DNA from: Methylobacterium durans
GTDB taxonomy: Bacteria > Pseudomonadota > Alphaproteobacteria > Rhizobiales > Beijerinckiaceae
Length of the DNA: 64,000 nt
NCBI RefSeq assembly: GCF_003173715.1
Contig: NZ_CP029550.1
Location: 3,378,501-3,442,500, forward strand
Reading direction: 5' to 3'
Of the stretch, positions 10,664 to 18,917 are shown in pieces (position 1 is the first letter of the stretch; each line of letters begins with the position of its first letter). The translations under genes were made by a program, and so were the position numbers. The notes under the pieces are model-generated. The model saw only the letters and a program-made list of their open reading frames with translations, ran no database searches and was not told the DNA's origin.

Positions 10664-10894
10664 ATGCCGACCTACCGCCTTCGCGTCGCCTGGCGGGAGC
10701 GCAACGGCATCGTCCGCTCCCCCGTCAGCGACGAGGGAATCGATGCGCCGAGCCTGCGGGAGGCGATCGCCGTCGCCCTCACGCGCTCCCAGCAGATCCT
10801 CGCCGCGGACACGAACCTCGCCTGGATCGTCGATCCGGACGGGCACGTCGCCTGGACGCTGCGCATGGACGAGGGCAGCGCGGTCGCCGTCTGA
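10664..10894 (+). CDS. Small hypothetical protein
   Basis: A 76-residue protein without a recognised domain. It begins MPTYRLRVAWRERNGI and has mixed alpha/beta character with conserved-looking ends (AWIVDPDGHVAWTL). No signal peptide or TM segment. An in-frame ATG at 10604 is possible, but the one at 10664 has a GGAG a few bases upstream. It ends 46 bases before ltaE and could be cotranscribed with it. Codon usage resembles neighbouring genes, which favours a real gene. Confidence 0.55.
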   Translation: MPTYRLRVAWRERNGIVRSPVSDEGIDAPSLREAIAVALTRSQQILAADTNLAWIVDPDGHVAWTLRMDEGSAVAV

Positions 10895-10940
10895 GGGCCA
10901 GGGCGCTATCGTCGGACGGGACGCAGCGAGGGCTCCCTTC

Positions 10941-11990
10941 ATGCCATCCGACGACGCCCAGCAATTCGCGAGCGACAATTACTCGGGCATCTGCCCCGAA
11001 GCCTGGGCGGCGATGGCGGAGGCGAACCGGGGCCACGCCCCGGCCTACGGCGAGGATGCCTGGACGGCGCGGGCGGCGGACGGGTTCCGCGCCCTGTTCG
11101 AGACGCCCTGCCAGGTGTTCTTCGCCTTCAACGGCACGGCGGCGAACTCGCTGGCGCTCGCCTCGCTCTGCCAATCCTACCACAGCGTGATCTGCGCCGA
11201 TTCGGCCCATGTCGAGACGGACGAGTGCGGCGCGCCGGAATTCTTCTCGAACGGCTCGAAGCTCCTCACCGCCCGCACCACGGGCGGCAAGCTGACCCCG
11301 GAGGCGATCCGGGCGCTCGCCACGAACCGCAGCGACATCCACTTCCCGAAGCCGCGCGTCGTCACGATCACGCAGCCGACCGAGACGGGGCAGGTCTACA
11401 GCCTCGACGAGCTGCGGGCGATCTCGGCGACCTGCCGGGAGCTGGCGCTCAGCCTGCACATGGACGGGGCCCGCTTCGCCAATGCCTGCGCCAGCCTGAA
11501 CTGCAGCCCTGCCGCGATGACGTGGCAGGCTGGGATCGACGTGCTCTGCTTCGGCGGCACCAAGAACGGCCTGCATGCGGGCGAGGCGGTGCTGTTCTTC
11601 GACCCCGACTTCGCGGAGGATTTCGGCTACCGCTGCAAGCAGGCGGGGCAACTCGCCTCCAAGATGCGCTTCCTCGCCGCGCCCTGGGTCGGCATGCTGG
11701 AGAGCGGGGCCTGGCTCGCCAATGCCCGCCACGGCAACGCCTGCGCCACTCGCCTCGCGGAGGCCGTCGCGGGATTGCCCGGGCTGGAGCTGATGTTCCC
11801 GGTCGAGGCGAACGCGGTCTTCCTGCGGATGGCGCCCGCCCGGATGGAGGCCCTGCGGGCCCGGGGCTGGCGCTTCTACACCTTCATCGGAGGCGGAGCC
11901 CGCTTCATGTTCGCCTGGGACGCGGACCCGGCACGGGTCGACGCGCTGGCGCGGGACCTGAGAGCGGTGGCCTCGGACGAGGCGGCGTGA
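10941..11990 (+). CDS. ltaE: Low-specificity L-threonine aldolase
   Basis: PLP enzyme that cleaves L-threonine and L-allo-threonine to glycine and acetaldehyde. The 349-residue product agrees with the 346-residue Pseudomonas type. Seen in order are the N-terminal SDNYSGICPEAWAAM segment, HVETDECGAPEFF, ITQPTETGQVYSLDEL, and the cofactor-site stretch LHMDGARFANA with its Asp. The Schiff-base lysine falls in CFGGTKNGLHAGEAV (about residue 208). The start is placed at the ATG after a weak site; the open frame runs on upstream into unrelated sequence. It may provide glycine for one-carbon metabolism. A REP-like cluster follows the stop. Confidence 0.92.
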   Translation: MPSDDAQQFASDNYSGICPEAWAAMAEANRGHAPAYGEDAWTARAADGFRALFETPCQVFFAFNGTAANSLALASLCQSYHSVICADSAHVETDECGAPEFFSNGSKLLTARTTGGKLTPEAIRALATNRSDIHFPKPRVVTITQPTETGQVYSLDELRAISATCRELALSLHMDGARFANACASLNCSPAAMTWQAGIDVLCFGGTKNGLHAGEAVLFFDPDFAEDFGYRCKQAGQLASKMRFLAAPWVGMLESGAWLANARHGNACATRLAEAVAGLPGLELMFPVEANAVFLRMAPARMEALRARGWRFYTFIGGGARFMFAWDADPARVDALARDLRAVASDEAA

Positions 11991-12025
11991 GGGCGCGGCG
12001 CGCATTTCTCAGCACCGACGCGCCC

Positions 12026-12135
12026 CCTCTCCCGTTCGGGAGAGGGATGGGGTGAGGGATGCGAGCCTTCCGGATACGGCGCACCCCTCACCCGGTCCGC
12101 GTGCCGCGGACTCGACCTCTCCCGAACGGGAGAGG
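12026..12135. repeat. Composite REP-like inverted repeat element
   Basis: Two copies of the 20-base palindrome found at 2481-2500 (12026-12045 and 12116-12135) flank an inner inverted pair (GGGTGAGGG at 12050-12058 and CCCTCACCC at 12085-12093). The whole 110-base block is therefore a nested imperfect palindrome in the convergent gap between ltaE and lysA. It resembles bacterial interspersed mosaic or REP elements and could act as a bidirectional transcription stop. Confidence 0.75.
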
Positions 12136-12153
12136 TGAGGCGCGATGTGCCAA

Positions 12154-13422
12154 TCAGCTCAGCCAGTCCGGCACCCGGTCGAGGCCGATCAGCTCCTCGT
12201 AGCTCTGGCGCGGACGGACGATCGCGGCGTCGGCGCCGCGGACCAGCACCTCCGGCACGAGGCGCCGGGTGTTGTAGGTGCCGGATTGGACCGCCCCGTA
12301 GGCGCCCGCCGTCATCACCGCGATCAGGTCGCCGGCTGCAACCTCGGGCATCTCGCGGTTGAGGGCGAGGTAGTCGCCCGTCTCGCAGACCGGACCCACC
12401 ACGTCGGCGACGATGCGAGGCGCGTCGGCGGCCGGCTCGCGCACCGGGCGCAAGCCGTGGAACGCCTCGTAGAGGGTCGGACGGATGAGGTCGTTCATCG
12501 CCCCGTCCACGATCACGAAGGTGCGCCCCTCGGAGTGCTTCACGAAGATCACCCGCGTGACGAGGATCCCCGCATTGCCCGAGATCATGCGGCCGATCTC
12601 GAAGACCGGGCGCAGGCCGAGCGGTCGGAAATGCGGGCGCAGGACCGCGGCGAGCGCGGCGGGATCCGGCGGTGGGGCGTTGTCGTCCCGGTAGGGAATG
12701 CCGAGGCCGCCGCCGAAATCGATGTGGTGGAGCTCGTGCCCCGCCGCCATCAGGTCGCGGGCGAGGGCCGCGAGCAGCCGGCCTGCGCTGTCGAAGGGCG
12801 CCAGATCCGTGATCTGGCTGCCGATATGCATGTCGACGCCCGAGACCTTGAGGCCGGGCAGCCGCGCGGCCTCGGCATAGACGGCGGGCGCCCGGGTGAT
12901 CGGGATGCCGAACTTGTTCTCGTACTTGCCCGTCGAGATCTTGGCATGCGTGCCGGCATCGACGTCCGGGTTCATCCGGATCGAGACCGGCGCCGTCAGG
13001 CCGAGGCTCGTCGCCACCTCGGAGAGCGCGGCGAGTTCCTGCTCGCTCTCGACGTTGAAGCAGAAGATGCCGGCCCGGAGCGCCGCCTCCATCTCGTCGC
13101 GGGTCTTGCCGACGCCCGAGAACACGATCCGCTGCGGATCGACGCCGGCGGCCAGCGCCCGGCGCAGTTCACCCTCCGAGACGATGTCCATGCCGGCGCC
13201 CGCGCGGGCGAGCGTGCGCAGCACCGCCTGGTTCGAGTTCGATTTCGTGGCGAAGCAGACGAGCGCGTCGTCGCCCGCGAAGGCCTCGGCGAAGACCCGG
13301 TAATGCCGCTCGAGCGTGGCGGTCGAGTAGCAGTAGAACGGGGTTCCCGCCCGGTCGGCGAGGTCGGTCAGGTCGACGTCCTCCGCGTGCAGGCGGCCGT
13401 CACGGTAGTGGAAATGATGCAT
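12154..13422 (-). CDS. lysA: Diaminopimelate decarboxylase
   Basis: Last step of lysine biosynthesis: PLP-dependent decarboxylation of meso-diaminopimelate in the cytoplasm. The 422-residue product has the family length. The PLP lysine is in CFATKSNSN (K60). Other hallmarks are GVGKTRDEMEAAL, RMNPDVDAGTHAKISTG, GVDMHIGSQI, the HIDFGGGLGIPY phosphate-binding stretch, and the C-terminal GPVCETGDYLALNR with the catalytic Cys. The ATG at 13422 starts the conserved MHHFHYRDG N-terminus; the longer frame to 13809 is not homologous. It lies downstream of an LptM-like lipoprotein gene, as in many Rhizobiales. Confidence 0.96.
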   Translation of the reverse strand: MHHFHYRDGRLHAEDVDLTDLADRAGTPFYCYSTATLERHYRVFAEAFAGDDALVCFATKSNSNQAVLRTLARAGAGMDIVSEGELRRALAAGVDPQRIVFSGVGKTRDEMEAALRAGIFCFNVESEQELAALSEVATSLGLTAPVSIRMNPDVDAGTHAKISTGKYENKFGIPITRAPAVYAEAARLPGLKVSGVDMHIGSQITDLAPFDSAGRLLAALARDLMAAGHELHHIDFGGGLGIPYRDDNAPPPDPAALAAVLRPHFRPLGLRPVFEIGRMISGNAGILVTRVIFVKHSEGRTFVIVDGAMNDLIRPTLYEAFHGLRPVREPAADAPRIVADVVGPVCETGDYLALNREMPEVAAGDLIAVMTAGAYGAVQSGTYNTRRLVPEVLVRGADAAIVRPRQSYEELIGLDRVPDWLS

Positions 13423-13513
13423 GGCAGCGGCGGGCGCGTCGGAGCGGGTCGGGAATCGGGTGTCGGGATGTAGGGGATGCGGCGGCGCGACGCGAGCCCG
13501 CCCGCCGCGCGCC

Positions 13514-13861
13514 CTAGAGCAGCGGATCGAGCAGGAAGGGCTGCTTGGGCACCGCGTAGCCGCGCTTGGCGCCCCGGGACGTCGTCTGCGGCGCCTCGGT
13601 GCCGGCGGGCGGAATGGCCGAGAGGGGCAGCTCGTCGCCCGCCTGCACGGCGGCGGGATCGGGCGCGGCGGCGCCATTGCCGACGCCGATGCCCGTCGGC
13701 AGGGAGCGGGCGCTCGCGGGCCCCTGCAGGGCGCTCGTCGCCGGGCCGGGCCGGGCGACCCCGTTCGGCGGCTCAAGGGCGCCGCGCCGCCCGCAGGCCG
13801 AGACAGCAAGCGCGATCACGCCGGCCGCGGCGAGGAGCTTCAGGGAGCGGGAAGGCAGCAT
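13514..13861 (-). CDS. lptM: LptM-like (YifL-type) lipoprotein
   Basis: A 115-residue lipoprotein with an N-terminal hydrophobic stretch and a lipobox ending in ACGRRGALEPP at about residues 22-32. The pattern Cys-Gly-x-x-Gly-x-Leu-x-x-Pro after lipidation is typical of LptM (YifL), which in E. coli helps assembly of the LptDE lipopolysaccharide translocon. The rest is Pro/Ala-rich and low complexity. The gene next to lysA or dapF is a conserved feature of this family. The start at 13861 is chosen because it gives a normal-length signal sequence (MLPSRSLKLLAAAGVIALAV). The symbol is by family; the function here is inferred. Confidence 0.72.
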   Translation of the reverse strand: MLPSRSLKLLAAAGVIALAVSACGRRGALEPPNGVARPGPATSALQGPASARSLPTGIGVGNGAAAPDPAAVQAGDELPLSAIPPAGTEAPQTTSRGAKRGYAVPKQPFLLDPLL

Positions 13862-13989
13862 CGACGCGGGTCCGGCACGCTTGACGGGGACGCCCCTGGC
13901 GGGCGCCACACCTTAGCCGTTGGCGATATCCGAGGCGAGCGCGGGCACGCAACAGCCTGGCCGAAGGCGCCCGCGCTTCGCGCGGCGGC

Positions 13990-14271
13990 TCAGCCCTTCT
14001 TCTTGCCGGCGTCGGGCTGCGTGCGCTGGTAGGCGTCGATCGCCCGGCGGCAATTCTCCGAGAGCTTCTTCCAGTTGGTCTCGAAGCAGGCGTCGGTGGC
14101 CGGATCCTCGGGGGCGAGGTTGCCGCAATAGGTCAGGTAGTCGCCCGTGCAGTACTTCTTCAGGGTCTCGTTGCCCCGCTTCGTCTGCGGCGCCGGATCG
14201 GCGAGGGCCGGAGCGGCGAGGGCGGCGGCGACGCCGAGCGCGAGGGCGAGGGAGGTGAGCTTCGAGGCCAT
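13990..14271 (-). CDS. Small secreted Cys-rich protein (GLG1-repeat-like)
   Basis: A 93-residue exported protein. The signal peptide spans about residues 1-24 (MASKLTSLALALGVAAALAAPALA). The mature part has four cysteines spaced as C-x(8)-C-x(14)-C-x(13)-C in the stretch from KYCTG to ENCRRAI. This spacing and the NxxKLSxxC ending resemble one Cys-rich repeat of the GLG1 family (PF00839), which also occurs singly in proteobacterial periplasmic proteins. The two disulfides expected from this fit periplasmic location. Function unknown. The longer frame to 14403 is ignored because it would bury the signal peptide. Confidence 0.65.
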   Translation of the reverse strand: MASKLTSLALALGVAAALAAPALADPAPQTKRGNETLKKYCTGDYLTYCGNLAPEDPATDACFETNWKKLSENCRRAIDAYQRTQPDAGKKKG

Positions 14272-14407
14272 GAATCGTCGGTCCTGATCGGTCTGGGGAG
14301 GGATGCTGCCCCGATGATGCCTCGGCGTGGTCGAAAAAAGGCATCGGGCGGTGATCGCGTGGGGGAGCGGCGGCCCTCGGGTGCGGAGCCGCACGCTCGG
14401 CATCTCG

Positions 14408-15220
14408 TCATGGGCTGGCCGAGGCCGGGAAGGCGCCGACGCTGGGAAGGCGCTCGCGCTGCGTCAGCGCGTCGGCGACCTCGGTGATGCGGTGCCGGAG
14501 CTCGGCAGTCTCGCGGGCGACGTCGGCCGCGCCCGCACCCCGGTCGGAGAGAGCCTGGGCCAGCGCATCCTCGGCGGCCGCGAGGCTCGCCCGCAGGGCC
14601 TCGCGCTCGGCCAGGAGGGCGTCGCGGCTGCGGCGCAGCGCGTCGAGGGCGTCGTCCGGCCCTGTCTCGGCGGCCTGTGCGTCCGCGGCCGTCGCTTCCG
14701 GCGCCGGCGCTTCGGCGGCGGCCCGGGCGGCGTCGCGCTCGTGGCGCGCGGCGATGAGGTTCTCGAGGAGTTCGCAATGCGCCTCTTCGAGGGCGTGCAG
14801 GGTGGCGAGGCCGGTCGCCCCGTCGGCGCGGGCGGTGTCGAGGTCTCCCGTGAGCCGGGCGATGTCGCCCCTCGCCGTCGCGATCTCGCCGGCCCGCTCC
14901 ACGAGCGTGCGGTCGCGGGTCTCGACCTCGCGGGACAGGGCGGCGACTTCCATGTTGCGGGTGCCGATCTCGGCCATGTCGGCCTGACGCCGGGCGAGGG
15001 CGGTCTCGGCCTTCCGCTCCAGGCGCCGCTGCTGCACGGCGAACTGGGCCCGCAGGAAGTCCTTCTCCGCCGAGATCTCGCCGGCCGAGAGCGGAAACAT
15101 CGCTTCCAGGCGGCGGCGGGCGAGGCGGGCGGCGCGCGCGTTCACGGCCGGCAGAACCAGCAGGATGCACAGGCTCGCCGCCAGGACGCCGAGCGCGAAG
15201 ATCATCAGGGTCTCGATCAC
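14408..15220 (-). CDS. Membrane-anchored coiled-coil protein
   Basis: A 270-residue protein of unknown function. One N-terminal TM helix (about residues 5-24, LMIFALGVLAASLCILLVLP) is followed by a long helical, charged region rich in Ala, Glu and Arg with heptad-like repeats across residues 40-260 (for example LSREVETRDRTLVERAGEIA). A GTG at 15220 (MIETLMIFALG) is taken as the start; the ATG at 15205 is an alternative that removes five residues. It could be an inner-membrane scaffold of the cell envelope. I know no named function. It lies downstream of eipA on the same strand. Confidence 0.6.
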   Translation of the reverse strand: MIETLMIFALGVLAASLCILLVLPAVNARAARLARRRLEAMFPLSAGEISAEKDFLRAQFAVQQRRLERKAETALARRQADMAEIGTRNMEVAALSREVETRDRTLVERAGEIATARGDIARLTGDLDTARADGATGLATLHALEEAHCELLENLIAARHERDAARAAAEAPAPEATAADAQAAETGPDDALDALRRSRDALLAEREALRASLAAAEDALAQALSDRGAGAADVARETAELRHRITEVADALTQRERLPSVGAFPASASP

Positions 15221-15372
15221 GCGGGCATGCTCATCGATCGGACGGGCCCCGGACGCCGGGCCCCGCAGGGCGGGCCAGTGCCGGCCGAAACCCGTCTTTA
15301 GCCCATCTTCCCGCCGGAGGGGCAAGCCCCCTCCCGTGTACGCTGCCTTGCGGTGCGGGCGCGGAATGGGCG

Positions 15373-15984
15373 TCAGAACGGGTTCCAGGTCGGGCGGCTC
15401 GTGAATTTCAGGTAGCCGACATTGATGCCGAGCCGCGCGCCGACCCCGCTGCGGATCGGCACCACGACGATGCCGTCCGAGGTCGCCGCCGTCATGCCGA
15501 AGCCGCCGACGAGGTAGGCCGAGCCGTCGACCCCGCCGAAGCGGCGGTAGAGATCCTCGACCGAGGTCAGGTTGTAGACCAGCATCATGGTGCGGGCGCC
15601 GTCCCCGCCCACGTCGAAGCCGAGGGTCGGCCCCTGCCAGTAGATGCGCCGCTGGCCCGCGTTGCGGGTGTAGAGCGTGCCCTCGCCGAAGCGCAGGCCG
15701 CCGACGATGGCGCCCGAAGCCTCCTGGCCCAGGATGTAGCCGTTGGGCGCGCCCCAGCGCCGCGTCGCCTCCTGCACCGTGAGGGCGAGGCCGCGCGAGA
15801 CGCTGCCGAAGAAGCGGTGGCCGGAATCGACGATCTCGGCGGGCCGGAACGAATCCGGGTTGCCCGGGTCGTCGCCCGGCCGTGCCAGGCTGGCGGGGCT
15901 CAGCGCGAGGATGGCGCCCAGGGCGACGGCGCCCGAGAGGATGCGCCGCCGGGCGGCGTCGTGGTTTCGGTCTGGCTTCGACAT
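15373..15984 (-). CDS. eipA: EipA-like (DUF1134) exported envelope protein
   Basis: A 203-residue periplasmic protein of the DUF1134 family, named EipA in Brucella, where it supports envelope integrity. Residues 1-35 hold a basic stretch and hydrophobic core ending ASLARPGDDP. The mature domain shows FFGSVSRGLALTVQEATRRWGAPNGYILGQEASGAIVGGLRFGEGTLY, repeated Gly-rich strands and GVGARLGINVGYLKF near the end, all typical of the small DUF1134 barrel. The start at 15984 is supported by a strong GAGGAGGA ribosome binding site; the longer frame to 16110 is not. The symbol is by family. Confidence 0.82.
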   Translation of the reverse strand: MSKPDRNHDAARRRILSGAVALGAILALSPASLARPGDDPGNPDSFRPAEIVDSGHRFFGSVSRGLALTVQEATRRWGAPNGYILGQEASGAIVGGLRFGEGTLYTRNAGQRRIYWQGPTLGFDVGGDGARTMMLVYNLTSVEDLYRRFGGVDGSAYLVGGFGMTAATSDGIVVVPIRSGVGARLGINVGYLKFTSRPTWNPF

Positions 15985-16233
15985 CGTTCCTCCTCGCTCG
16001 CCCTGAGGCACCCGAGCCGATCCGGGGCGCGGCGCCCTCGGGGAGCACGCCGGCCGGCCGTTTCCTCCGTCCGCCGCCTTCGCCGCACCTGCCTCATCCG
16101 CGCGGGCCATTGTGGCGAAATGCCGGGAGCGACGGCCGGCCGCTTTGTCGCGGGATTGCGTCGGCGCGCGCTCTGCGCTCGATGGCGGCCGGGCCCGGTC
16201 CGATTCGGCGATTCTGGCGCGAAAGTTTGCAGG

Positions 16234-16719
16234 ATGTGGTTAACGCGCCGTCAATGCCTCGTGATCGCCGCCGCACTCGCCGGTCCGGCCGAGGCGGGTC
16301 CCGAGGCCGGCGAGGCGGCGGCGGAGCGCCTGCGCCGTCTTCCCGCCGTCCCGCCCCTCGCGCTCCGGGGCTTCGATCCGGTGAGCTACTTCCTGCCCGG
16401 CGGTCCCGCCTCCGGGAAACCGGCCTACGAGATGGCCTGGGACGGGCGCACGTGGCGCTTCGCCAAGGCCGCCAACCGGGACGCGTTCCGGCGCGATCCG
16501 GACTCCTACGGCCCCCGTCTCGGCGGCTTCGATGCGGTCGGCGTCGCGGAGGGGCGGCTCGTCGACGCGGACCCGCTCGTCTTCGCGATCCTCGACGCGC
16601 GCCTCTACCTGTTCCGGAATGCCGCGCGGCGGGCGGAGGCGCTGGCGGAGCCCGACCTCGCGCGCCGCGCCGAGGCGCGCTGGCCGTCCCTGCGGCCGCT
16701 CATGGACGCGCCGCGCTGA
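16234..16719 (+). CDS. YHS-like domain exported protein
   Basis: A 161-residue protein with a short Tat-like or Sec signal (MWLTRRQCLVIAAALAGPAEA). The following domain reads ALRGFDPVSYFLPGGPASGKPAYEMAWDGRTWRFAKAANRDAFRRDPDSYGPRLGGFDAV, the pattern of periplasmic YHS-like proteins. The place where YHS domains normally have a GGYC-type cysteine here has GGFDAV, so a metal-binding cysteine appears absent. The remaining 60 residues are helical. Function is unknown. The start at 16234 has an AGGATG at its immediate front and no good alternative. Its last 20 bases overlap cysQ tail to tail. Confidence 0.72.
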   Translation: MWLTRRQCLVIAAALAGPAEAGPEAGEAAAERLRRLPAVPPLALRGFDPVSYFLPGGPASGKPAYEMAWDGRTWRFAKAANRDAFRRDPDSYGPRLGGFDAVGVAEGRLVDADPLVFAILDARLYLFRNAARRAEALAEPDLARRAEARWPSLRPLMDAPR

Positions 16720-17560
16720 CCTCTTCCCCCCGCGGCCGGATCATCGGACCGCGGTCGGGCAGGCCGACGCGGGCCGCGTAGGCCGGGTCGCCGAGGGCGG
16801 CGAAGGGGCCGTTGCGGTAGGAGAGGGCGTAGCGACCGTAGATCATCGGGCGGCCCGTCGGAGTCAGCGTGCAGCCGCCGGCCGCGGTGAGGACGTGGTC
16901 GCCGGCCGCCGTGTCCCATTCCATGGTCGGCCCGCAGCGCACGTAGATGTCGGCCTCGCCGGAGGCGATCAGGCAGAATTTCAGGGCCGAGGCGGCGCTC
17001 CGGCGGGATTCGATCGGCAGGCCGGCCAGGCAGGCCTCCGTCTCGACGTCGCCGTGGCGCCGGCTGACGAGGGCGACGAGGCCGCGCGCGGGGGCGGGCC
17101 TCACGCGGATCGGGGTCGAATCCTGCGGGCGGCCCTGCCGGATCGGCGCCTCGCGGGCCTCGGCGCCCGCGTACCAGATCCGGCCGAGGCCCGGTGCGGC
17201 GAGCGCCGCGGCGACGGGGCGGTTGCCCTCGATCAGGCCGATATTGACCGAGTATTCCGGGTTGCCGGCGAGGAAGTCCCGCGTCCCGTCGAGGGGATCG
17301 ACGAGGAAGAACAGGTCGGCGGGCGGCGCGTCGTGGCTCGTCTCCTCGGCCACGACCGGGATGTCCGGAAAACGCTGCGCCAGCGCCTGCAGAATAAGCT
17401 GCTCCGCCTCGAGATCGGCCACGCTCGACGGCGACCCGTCGGGCTTCAGCACGTGCGCGCAATCGCCGCCGTGATGGCCGCGCAGGATCTCGCCCGCATC
17501 GCAGGCGATCTGGGCCAAGGTCGCGGCGATGCGGTCGCGCTGCGGCTCCGTGAGCGTCAT
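16700..17560 (-). CDS. cysQ: 3'(2'),5'-bisphosphate nucleotidase
   Basis: Hydrolyses 3'-phosphoadenosine-5'-phosphate, the by-product of sulfate activation, to AMP. It is a magnesium- and lithium-sensitive enzyme of the inositol monophosphatase superfamily. The 286-residue product has the metal-binding motifs VAEETSHD, VDPLDGTRDFLAGNPEYSVNIGLI (motif A) and EWDTAAGDHVL (motif B), spaced as in CysQ. The start at 17560 is the ATG in front of the first family helix; the frame upstream continues without homology. It overlaps the convergent YHS-like gene by 20 bases at its 3' end and is divergent from chpT with 158 bases between them. Confidence 0.93.
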   Translation of the reverse strand: MTLTEPQRDRIAATLAQIACDAGEILRGHHGGDCAHVLKPDGSPSSVADLEAEQLILQALAQRFPDIPVVAEETSHDAPPADLFFLVDPLDGTRDFLAGNPEYSVNIGLIEGNRPVAAALAAPGLGRIWYAGAEAREAPIRQGRPQDSTPIRVRPAPARGLVALVSRRHGDVETEACLAGLPIESRRSAASALKFCLIASGEADIYVRCGPTMEWDTAAGDHVLTAAGGCTLTPTGRPMIYGRYALSYRNGPFAALGDPAYAARVGLPDRGPMIRPRGEEVSAARP

Positions 17561-17718
17561 GCGGCCGTCATGCCCGAGGCCCCGGCGCTTGTCGACCCGA
17601 AGGCCCGGACGATCCAGGCGCTTTCCAAAGCCGGACGCGCCGTCTATCCGTGCGAGGCAGGTCCCGCGCGCTGGCGGCGGCCTCGCCGACACCCGATGAA
17701 CCTCGCGCGGAGCAGGCC

Positions 17719-18453
17719 ATGACCACCGTGAACCTCGACTCCCTCGATCTCTCGGCCCTGCTCTGCTCCCGCGTCTGCCACGACGTGATCAGCCCGGTCG
17801 GCGCGATCGTGAACGGGCTCGAGGTGCTGGAGGACGACAACGACGCCTCGATGCGCGAATTCGCCCTCGACCTGATCCGCAAGAGCGCGCGGCAGGCCTC
17901 CGCCCGGCTGCAATTCGCCCGCATCGCCTTCGGGGCCGCCGGCTCCGCGGGGGCGGCGATCGACCTCGCCGATGCCGAGAAGGTCTCGCGCGGCATGTTC
18001 GCGGACGAGAAGACGCAGCTCGCCTGGTCCGCGCCGCAGGCCCTGTTCCCGAAGAACAAGGTCAAGCTCCTCCTCAACCTCGTGATGATCGCCACGAGCG
18101 CGATCCCGCGCGGCGGGCTCATCGACGTGACCGTCTCGGGCGACGGCGAGGCGCCGACCCTGCTCCTCAAGGCCAAGGGCTCGCACGCCCGCATCCCGCC
18201 CCATGTCGAGGAGCTGCTCGCGGGGCGTCCCGAGAGCGGCACCGTCGATGCCCACGGCATCCTGCCCTATTACGCTGGCCTCGTGGCCCGCGCCGCGGCG
18301 ATGGGCGTGCGCCTCTCGATCGAGGGCGACGAGGTGACGATCCGCGCCGAGCCGGTCTCGGCGTCGGCCGAGCCCGCCGTGCCGGCGCCCTCCACGACGC
18401 CGGAGGACGCGCGCCCCACCGACAGCGAGCCCTCGGACACGCAGCTCGCCTGA
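17719..18453 (+). CDS. chpT: Histidine phosphotransferase ChpT
   Basis: Carries phosphate from the hybrid kinase CckA to the regulators CtrA and CpdR in the alphaproteobacterial cell-cycle relay. The 244-residue product has the four-helix-bundle DHp-like start SALLCSRVCHDVISPVGAIVNGLEVL, with the phosphorylated His (H21) followed by Asp. A degenerate ATPase-like C-terminal domain follows, in which no Bergerat motifs are recognisable, as expected. An acidic, Pro-rich tail ends the protein. The ATG at 17719 is chosen for the conserved N-terminus. CtrA itself is encoded about 8 kb downstream in the same window. Confidence 0.88.
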   Translation: MTTVNLDSLDLSALLCSRVCHDVISPVGAIVNGLEVLEDDNDASMREFALDLIRKSARQASARLQFARIAFGAAGSAGAAIDLADAEKVSRGMFADEKTQLAWSAPQALFPKNKVKLLLNLVMIATSAIPRGGLIDVTVSGDGEAPTLLLKAKGSHARIPPHVEELLAGRPESGTVDAHGILPYYAGLVARAAAMGVRLSIEGDEVTIRAEPVSASAEPAVPAPSTTPEDARPTDSEPSDTQLA

Positions 18454-18917
18454 GCGAGGACCGGGGCCGCGCCGAAGCGCCGCCCCCCGACACCTTCCGG
18501 CCCGCTCCCGCGGCCGGACGGGCGGAGCGCGGAGCGTCCGCCTCGGACAGGCGCCGTCAGTGGCCGCGCCCCCGCACGGCCGGTCCCGTCGGGGATCCCG
18601 GATCACCGTCCGATCACCCTCCGACGTCCGCAATGGCGACCTGCGCGCGCGACGTTGTCCGCTCCGAGCACCTGAGCACTTTCGGCTCAAGGTTCCCGGT
18701 CGCCCGCATCCCGCTGTATTTGCCCGCGTCCGTCGTCGCAGGTGGTGCCGCGCCCGGCCGTCCGACACCCCCGGCTGCGCGGTGAACAAAGCGAAATCGT
18801 TCATGCCGCTGCTCCCGTTTCCGGGCCCAACTCCATTTGCGGCAACGGTTCCCTAACCCATCCCGGTCACATTCGGTGAAGTACGAATACCGTGCGGACT
18901 CGAACCGAGCATCCCCG
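18454..18917. other. Non-coding stretch before cheA
   Basis: About 460 bases between chpT and cheA. Both strands carry only GC-biased shadow frames. No convincing hairpin, promoter consensus or CtrA box was seen. It must hold the cheA promoter and leader. Confidence 0.6.
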
